Assembly: GCA_964602735.1 (NCBI GenBank)
Contig: CAZRRV010000027.1
Location: 1 to 20,272, forward strand
Direction of reading: 5' to 3'
DNA length: 20,272 nucleotides
Source: CAZRRV01 sp964602735
GTDB lineage: Bacteria > Bacillota > Clostridia > Oscillospirales > Acutalibacteraceae
Shown here: one piece after another, positions 16,184 through 20,272 of the stretch
How the letters are laid out: the number at the start of each line of letters is the position of its first letter
How positions within the stretch are numbered: position 1 is the stretch's first letter
Notes under the pieces: generated by a model
Database searches by the model: none
Seen by the model: only the letters and a program-made list of their open reading frames with translations
What the model was told of the DNA's origin: nothing
Made by a program: the position numbers and the translations under genes

Positions 16184-18046
16184 CTATTTTTTCGCGGTGG
16201 CGGAGACCGGGTCATGCCCTAAATACGGCAGAATTTCCTCCAGTATTTTTCCGCACGGCGGCGCCGCGACCATGCTTCCGTAATAAGAATCCCCGTGCGG
16301 TTCGTCGAACAGCATCAGTATGGCGATTTCGGGGTCGTTTATCGGGGCGACGCCGCAGAACGACGCGATATAAAGCCCTTTTTGACCCGTTTCGTTCATT
16401 TTCGCGAGTTTTTCCGATGTTCCGGTTTTCCCGCCGATGCGGAAGCCCTGAACATAAGGCGCCCTTCCGTTGCTGCCGTCGACATCTTTCTCCATAAGGT
16501 ATCGGATCTTTTCCGATGTTTTTTCCGAAACCGCCTGCCGCTTTACGACGGGCGAGGTTTTCGATACGGTTTTGCCGTCGCTGTCGACGATTTCGCTTAC
16601 CACATACGGTTTAACGAGTTTGCCGCCGTTTACCGCCGCCGATACCGCCGTTACAAGCTGTATCGGCGTTATGTTGAACGACTGCCCGAACGACGCCGAC
16701 GCGAGCTGCGTAACGCCCATATCCTCTGCTTTGTAATATATGGGATCCGCTTCGCCCGGCAGGTCGATGCCGGTTTTTTCGGTAAGGCCGAATGCCTCGA
16801 AGTATTTCGAGAATTTTTCGACCCCGAGCAGCTGCCCTAAAGTGATAAAAGCGGGATTGCAGGAATTCTGCATTGCCTGGGTAAGATTCTGTCTCCCGTG
16901 GCCGCTCTGATTACTGCAATGGTAAGTTCTGCCGCCAACGGTTATCGACCCCGAACAAAAGTAAGATTTTGTATCGTCGGTTACGTTTTCTTCGAGAGCG
17001 GCGGCGGCGGTGACGATTTTGAAGACCGAACCGGGATCGTATACGTCCGAAACCGCTTTGTTTCTCCACTGCCGGTTGCGGAGTTCCGTGATTTTGGCGG
17101 TTCTCTCGTCGCCGGTCAGTTTATCCGCAACGGCGCTGTCTTCCTCCGAAAGCGCGAAAGGATCGTTCAAATCGTAGTCGCCCTTTACCGCCATCGCGAG
17201 GATTTCCCCGGTGTTCACATTCATGCAGACGGCTACCGCCCGCTCCGCTACCTTGTGCTCGGTTATACCCTGTTCCAGATACTTTTCGCACACGCTCTGA
17301 ATATACGAATCTATGGTAAGAATAAGCGAATTGCCGGGCTTCGCCTCTACGGTTTTTTCCTCGGTGAAAGGCATATCGTTTCCGTTCGCCTGTTTTGCCG
17401 CGATTACTCTTCCGGGCGTGCCGGTAAGCTCGTCGTCATACTGAAGTTCGATTCCGCCGAGACCCTGCCCGTCGTCGCCCACGAATCCCAGCACCACCGA
17501 TGCCAGACTGCTGTTCGCGTAAAATCGTTTGCTTCCTTCGTCGAGGCCGAGGTAGCGGTTGAGACCGTATTCGCTGTCGGAGATATATTCGCGTATCGCG
17601 TCGGCGTCCTGCTGTTCGATTTTTTTCGCCAGCACGACATATCCGCTGTCTTTGCTTAAAGCCGCTTTGATTTCGTCCGCGTCCGCGTCCAGTATTTTTG
17701 AAATATTTTCGGCTATATCGCCGATGATGCCGTTCCGCTTCGCTTTGTCGGGTTCCGTTGCGGCGAGGGTTTTCGGCATGGCGTAAAGGGTCCATACCGA
17801 GGCGCTCGCGGCGATGAGATTTTTGTTTCTGTCGTAAATATTGCCGCGTTTCGCCGCGATTTCACGGTCGTAAAGCTGCTGCTCCGCCGCTTTTGCGCGG
17901 TAAAAGTCGCGCTTTATAACCATCGTGTAGAACAGACTCGCCGTTGTCGCTCCGCCGAGAACGACGCACAGGCAAATCAGAACCGCAAGCATCCGTTTCA
18001 GCATGCTTTTTGAAATGCCCCGCTCCGCTTTGTTACCGCTTTTCAT
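16184..18046 (-). CDS. ftsI: Division class B penicillin-binding protein (FtsI/PBP2B/SpoVD type)
   Basis: Septal transpeptidase partner of FtsW. The 620 residues have a basic N-terminus, one transmembrane anchor (about 19-43), a PBP dimerisation region (about 60-220) and a transpeptidase domain with S340-V-F-K343, S395-C-N397 and K540-T-G-T543. The protein ends about 77 residues after KTGT, so the C-terminal PASTA domains of Bacillus PBP2B and SpoVD are absent. Position after ftsL and before murE marks it as the dcw PBP; vegetative or sporulation use cannot be decided. The gap from ftsL is 8 nt, and a weak GGAAAG ribosome site suggests coupling to ftsL translation. Confidence 0.95.
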   Translation of the reverse strand: MKSGNKAERGISKSMLKRMLAVLICLCVVLGGATTASLFYTMVIKRDFYRAKAAEQQLYDREIAAKRGNIYDRNKNLIAASASVWTLYAMPKTLAATEPDKAKRNGIIGDIAENISKILDADADEIKAALSKDSGYVVLAKKIEQQDADAIREYISDSEYGLNRYLGLDEGSKRFYANSSLASVVLGFVGDDGQGLGGIELQYDDELTGTPGRVIAAKQANGNDMPFTEEKTVEAKPGNSLILTIDSYIQSVCEKYLEQGITEHKVAERAVAVCMNVNTGEILAMAVKGDYDLNDPFALSEEDSAVADKLTGDERTAKITELRNRQWRNKAVSDVYDPGSVFKIVTAAAALEENVTDDTKSYFCSGSITVGGRTYHCSNQSGHGRQNLTQAMQNSCNPAFITLGQLLGVEKFSKYFEAFGLTEKTGIDLPGEADPIYYKAEDMGVTQLASASFGQSFNITPIQLVTAVSAAVNGGKLVKPYVVSEIVDSDGKTVSKTSPVVKRQAVSEKTSEKIRYLMEKDVDGSNGRAPYVQGFRIGGKTGTSEKLAKMNETGQKGLYIASFCGVAPINDPEIAILMLFDEPHGDSYYGSMVAAPPCGKILEEILPYLGHDPVSATAKK

Positions 18047-18054
18047 CTTTCCGT

Positions 18055-18474
18055 TTACTTATCGGGTTCCAAATAGATAATCTGATCGCGTTCCGGCTTT
18101 TGCAGACCGAGTTCCTCCGCCTTTTCGCGGAGATTTTCATAGGCTGTCCTTTGTTCAATCTGCATTTCGAGCCCGGTTTCACGGCTGTCGAGTTCCCGTA
18201 TAACCTTAATCGTTTCGTCGGTTTCCTCTTTTACGCCGGTTATTTCGGCGCGGAGATATATTTCGGCGGAGATTATCGCGAAAAGGAAAACAACCGCGAA
18301 AACAGTCGCCGCGACGCGCGATTTTTTTGGTTTGCGCGACTGCTTTCTGATCGGCATTTTCCGTATTTCCGCCCGTCTTTCGGTGCGCCTTATGTCGCGC
18401 GCGGCCGAACCGTCGGATTCGAACAGGCTGTAATCATACGACGCCACGCTTGTGTAATAACGGCTGTTATCCAT
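18055..18474 (-). CDS. ftsL: Cell division protein FtsL
   Basis: Small bitopic divisome protein that pairs with a DivIC/FtsB-type protein and activates FtsW-PBP. The 139 residues comprise a basic cytoplasmic region (about 27-53), one transmembrane helix (about 54-75) and a predicted extracytoplasmic coiled coil (about 78-122) ending with AEELGLQKPERDQIIYL, typical of FtsL/DivIC-like proteins. Sequence conservation is low in this family, so position between rsmH and the PBP carries much of the weight. GAGGAG lies 9 nt before the ATG. The cytoplasmic tail of about 50 residues is long for FtsL. Confidence 0.9.
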   Translation of the reverse strand: MDNSRYYTSVASYDYSLFESDGSAARDIRRTERRAEIRKMPIRKQSRKPKKSRVAATVFAVVFLFAIISAEIYLRAEITGVKEETDETIKVIRELDSRETGLEMQIEQRTAYENLREKAEELGLQKPERDQIIYLEPDK

Positions 18475-18502
18475 TTTTTCGCTTACTCCTCTCCGGGAAT
18501 TT

Positions 18503-19423
18503 TTATATTTTTTCGATCACCCGAAGTTTCGCGCTGCGCGCTCTCGGGTTGTTTTCCGTTTCCTCCCGCGAGGGGACAACCGGCTTTTGAAATAAAAGTT
18601 TGCCGCGCGGTTTCCGTCCGCAAACGCAAACCGGGAGATCGGGCGGGCAGACGCAGCCGGTGCAGAAATCGCGGAACGCGTTTTTAACGGTTCTGTCTTC
18701 CAGTGAATGAAACGTGATAACGGCGAGCCGCCCGCCTGGCGCCAGAAGATCGAAAATATCGCCGACGGCCGGAGCCAGTATTCCGAGTTCGTTATTTACA
18801 TAAATCCGAACCGCCTGGAAAGTGCGCCTCGCAGGGTTGCCGTCCCGCCTCGCCCGGGGAGGAACGGAGCGTATCACGATGTTCGCGAGTTCGCCGGTTG
18901 TTTCCACGGGTCTGCCGGCGCGCGCCCTCACTATCGACGAGGCAATGGCGTCAGCGTATTTCTCTTCCCCGTAATCGCGCAGAACTTTCGCTATCATGTC
19001 GCGCGGCGCTGTGTTGATAAAATCCGCCGCGGTTTCCCCGCTTCGGCTCATACGCATATCCAGCGGCGCGTCGTCCGAGTACGAAAATCCCCGGGCCGGG
19101 GTGTCGAGCTGGTGCGATGAAACGCCGAGATCGAGCATGGCGCCGTCAAAGGCGGCGATGTTGAACCGTTCCGCTATCCGTTTAACATTCGCGAAATTAT
19201 CGTTCACGACGGTCGCGGGTAGCCCGTTCAGCCGCTCCGATGCGGCGGCGACCGCGTCCGGGTCGCAATCCGCCGCGATAAGCCTTCCCGTAGAAAGCCT
19301 TTTCGCGATTTCAACCGAATGACCGGCTCCGCCCGCCGTGCCGTCGAAATAAACCCCGTCGGGGCGGATATTCAGCGCGTCGATACATTCGCGCAGCATT
19401 ACCGGAATATGGCGGAAAGCCAT
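18503..19423 (-). CDS. rsmH: 16S rRNA (cytosine(1402)-N(4))-methyltransferase RsmH
   Basis: Methylates N4 of C1402 in the decoding centre of 16S rRNA, using S-adenosylmethionine. The 306 residues begin MAFRHIPVM, the standard family start, followed by the SAM-binding DGTAGGAGHS (27-36), the acidic CDPDA (53-57) and a late FHSLEDR motif. A Cys-rich loop (CTGCVCPPDLPVCVC) near the C-terminus resembles other Bacillota RsmH. The ATG shares one base with the mraZ stop (TAATG), and no good ribosome site precedes it, so translation probably depends on termination of mraZ. In-frame codons further upstream lie inside mraZ and were not used. Confidence 0.97.
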   Translation of the reverse strand: MAFRHIPVMLRECIDALNIRPDGVYFDGTAGGAGHSVEIAKRLSTGRLIAADCDPDAVAAASERLNGLPATVVNDNFANVKRIAERFNIAAFDGAMLDLGVSSHQLDTPARGFSYSDDAPLDMRMSRSGETAADFINTAPRDMIAKVLRDYGEEKYADAIASSIVRARAGRPVETTGELANIVIRSVPPRARRDGNPARRTFQAVRIYVNNELGILAPAVGDIFDLLAPGGRLAVITFHSLEDRTVKNAFRDFCTGCVCPPDLPVCVCGRKPRGKLLFQKPVVPSREETENNPRARSAKLRVIEKI

Positions 19424-19845
19424 TATTCGAGCCCGGCCATTATTTCGCCTATGGATTCGGGCGTATCGAGCATGGATTCGGCTTCCCAACGCTCTTTGTT
19501 CCATATTTCAAGCCGGGCGGACATTCCCAGAATGTAAACCTCGTCGCCCAGTTCGGCGTATTCGCGCAGATTCTGCGGTATAAGCACACGCCCCTGCGCG
19601 TCGCACTCGGTTCTCGCCGAGCCGGAATACAAAAATCTTTGCAGCCGGGCGGATTTAACCGTGGGGAACGAGCGTATCTTCCCGTCGAGGTTTTTCCATT
19701 CCTCTTCCGAATAAACGCAAAGGCAGCGGTTCCCGTCGATCCCGCGGCAGAGTATGAAAGAGGAGCCGAGTTCGTCGCGCAGTTTGGCGGGTATGAATAC
19801 GCGCCCTTTTTTGTCGATTGTGTGGCGGTATTCGCCGTAAAACAT
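19423..19845 (-). CDS. mraZ: Transcriptional regulator MraZ
   Basis: DNA-binding regulator of the dcw cluster; in studied bacteria it binds repeated boxes in its own promoter. The 140 residues contain two copies of the MraZ/AbrB-like half-domain, shown by DKKGRVFIPAKLR (10-22) and DAQGRVLIPQNLR in the second half. The ATG at 19845 is chosen because GAGGAGGAG lies about 6 nt upstream and MFYGEYRHTID is the normal family N-terminus; an upstream in-frame extension would begin at the -10 box itself. It leads the nine-gene unit ending with ftsQ. Confidence 0.98.
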   Translation of the reverse strand: MFYGEYRHTIDKKGRVFIPAKLRDELGSSFILCRGIDGNRCLCVYSEEEWKNLDGKIRSFPTVKSARLQRFLYSGSARTECDAQGRVLIPQNLREYAELGDEVYILGMSARLEIWNKERWEAESMLDTPESIGEIMAGLE

Positions 19846-19880
19846 CGTTCGCTCCTCCTCTCGGCCGATTTTCGGGATTT

Positions 19881-19932
19881 TAACCCACTTGAAAACATTT
19901 TTATGAACTTCTAAACCACTTTGCACCACCAA
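19881..19932 (-). promoter_or_regulatory. Putative MraZ binding boxes
   Basis: On the minus strand two adjoining decamers, TTGGTGGTGC (19923-19932) and AAAGTGGTTT (19913-19922), place GTGG in the same register 10 bp apart. A third copy, AAGTGGGTTA (19881-19890), lies further down the leader. The pattern resembles the AAAGTG(G/T)-N3 boxes reported for Mollicutes MraZ and the TGGGN-N5 boxes of enterobacteria. The first two boxes cover the predicted start point, which would allow autorepression. The assignment is by resemblance only. Confidence 0.5.
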
Positions 19933-19960
19933 TTATACAAAAGAAAAAAATAAAAATCAA
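19932..19960 (-). promoter_or_regulatory. Sigma-A promoter of the mraZ (dcw) operon
   Basis: On the minus strand, TTGATT (19955-19960) and a perfect TATAAT (19932-19937) are 17 nt apart, with a T-rich spacer. Transcription should start near 19925, giving a leader of about 80 nt before mraZ. The surrounding A/T-rich stretch contrasts with the GC-rich flank at 20000-20085. Confidence 0.85.
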
Positions 19961-20105
19961 GTGCTTTTTTTATAAAAGCAAAAACTTTTTTCCTTTCTGC
20001 GGCCGCGGGAGTGTACGCGCCGGCCCCCGCGTCCGCGGGACTGCGGCGGAGCCATATCTTTCCGTCGCCCGGGCGGGGTTTTTGGTTACTTTTTCAAATT
20101 CGGTA
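19961..20105. other. Spacer between divergent promoters
   Basis: About 145 nt between the leftward mraZ promoter and the first rightward promoter. The left part is A/T-rich with a weak 7-bp hairpin (TGCTTTT 19962-19968 with AAAAGCA 19974-19980). The centre is GC-rich with no open frame I can support, and it ends in a T-rich stretch ahead of the plus-strand -35 box. Confidence 0.5.
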
Positions 20106-20133
20106 TTGACAAACGCCGCTCCCGTGGTATAAT
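20106..20133 (+). promoter_or_regulatory. Strong plus-strand sigma-A promoter P1
   Basis: TTGACA (20106-20111) and TATAAT (20128-20133) both match the consensus perfectly, with a 16-nt spacer. TG at 20125-20126 adds an extended -10 element. Transcription would run rightward from near 20140, away from the dcw cluster. An ATG in the following sequence is immediately followed by a stop (near 20141), so no coding start is visible. Confidence 0.8.
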
Positions 20134-20189
20134 ACCTCCGATGTGACGAAAAAAATTTCAAAAAATTCGGAAAATTTACAAAAAAGGGG

Positions 20190-20218
20190 TTGACAAACGG
20201 TGCGGGTCGGTCTAAACT
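20190..20218 (+). promoter_or_regulatory. Second plus-strand sigma-A promoter P2
   Basis: TTGACA (20190-20195) and TAAACT (20213-20218) are 17 nt apart. An A/T-rich stretch with several A-runs (about 20148-20185) lies directly upstream, in the place of an UP element. The ten bases TTGACAAACG recur exactly at P1, 84 bp earlier. The predicted start point, near 20225, falls at the beginning of the tetranucleotide tract. Confidence 0.6.
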
Positions 20219-20221
20219 TTA

Positions 20222-20272
<51 letters not shown>

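Noticed and set aside
18503..19504. RsmH start 81 nt upstream inside mraZ
   Set aside because: The extension is basic and low in similarity, whereas ATG 19423 gives the conserved HIPVM start and the coupled TAATG junction.
19961..19980. A/T-rich hairpin upstream of the mraZ promoter as a terminator
   Set aside because: The stem is seven pairs, mostly A-T, with no GC-rich base; it is too weak to call.

Overview
The window carries the division and cell wall (dcw) cluster of a Gram-positive-type bacterium, most likely a clostridial member of the Bacillota. This rests on the gene order mraZ-rsmH-ftsL-PBP-murE-mraY-ftsW-murG-ftsQ(divIB)-ftsZ, on strong AGGAGG-like ribosome binding sites, and on sigma-A-type promoters. 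MurE carries a DNPR motif, which indicates meso-diaminopimelate peptidoglycan. A complete MreB-MreC-MreD-PBP2 set suggests a rod-shaped cell. All sixteen genes I support lie on the minus strand, so transcription runs from high to low coordinates.

Layout, in transcription order. (1) 19.96-10.42 kb: a sigma-A promoter with putative MraZ boxes drives mraZ, rsmH, ftsL, a class B PBP, murE, mraY, ftsW, murG and ftsQ. These genes are tightly packed, with 1-4 nt overlaps or gaps under 50 nt. (2) 10.39-9.17 kb: ftsZ has its own promoter, which contains a perfect inverted repeat, and ends at an intrinsic terminator. (3) 9.17-8.61 kb: a GC-rich non-coding stretch with a perfect 22-bp palindrome. (4) 8.61-4.13 kb: a second promoter drives mreB, mreC, mreD and mrdA (PBP2), the elongation machinery. 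(5) 4.09-0.14 kb: two accessory genes follow on the same strand. One is a large ABC-type ATPase of the AAA_13 (PrrC/RloC-like) family, a candidate anticodon nuclease. The other is a polytopic GT-C-type glycosyltransferase. (6) 1-143: a plus-strand terminator implies a convergent gene beyond the left edge.

The main genes form one programme. MurE, MraY and MurG are steps of lipid II synthesis. FtsW with the division PBP, plus FtsL and FtsQ, build the septum under FtsZ. MreBCD with PBP2 build the side wall. MraZ and RsmH are the usual regulatory and rRNA-methylating leaders. The cluster is reduced: murF, murD, murC, murB and ftsA are not between the genes where they often occur and must lie elsewhere.

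The right end (20.10-20.27 kb) is different. Two plus-strand sigma-A promoters share the same ten-base -35 region 84 bp apart, with an A/T-rich tract before the second. They point away from the dcw cluster into an uninterrupted (ACAG)n tetranucleotide tract of at least 51 bp that runs to the last base. This could be a stable-RNA operon, a phase-variable locus or an assembly edge artefact. It and the RloC-like ATPase are the least ordinary features here.
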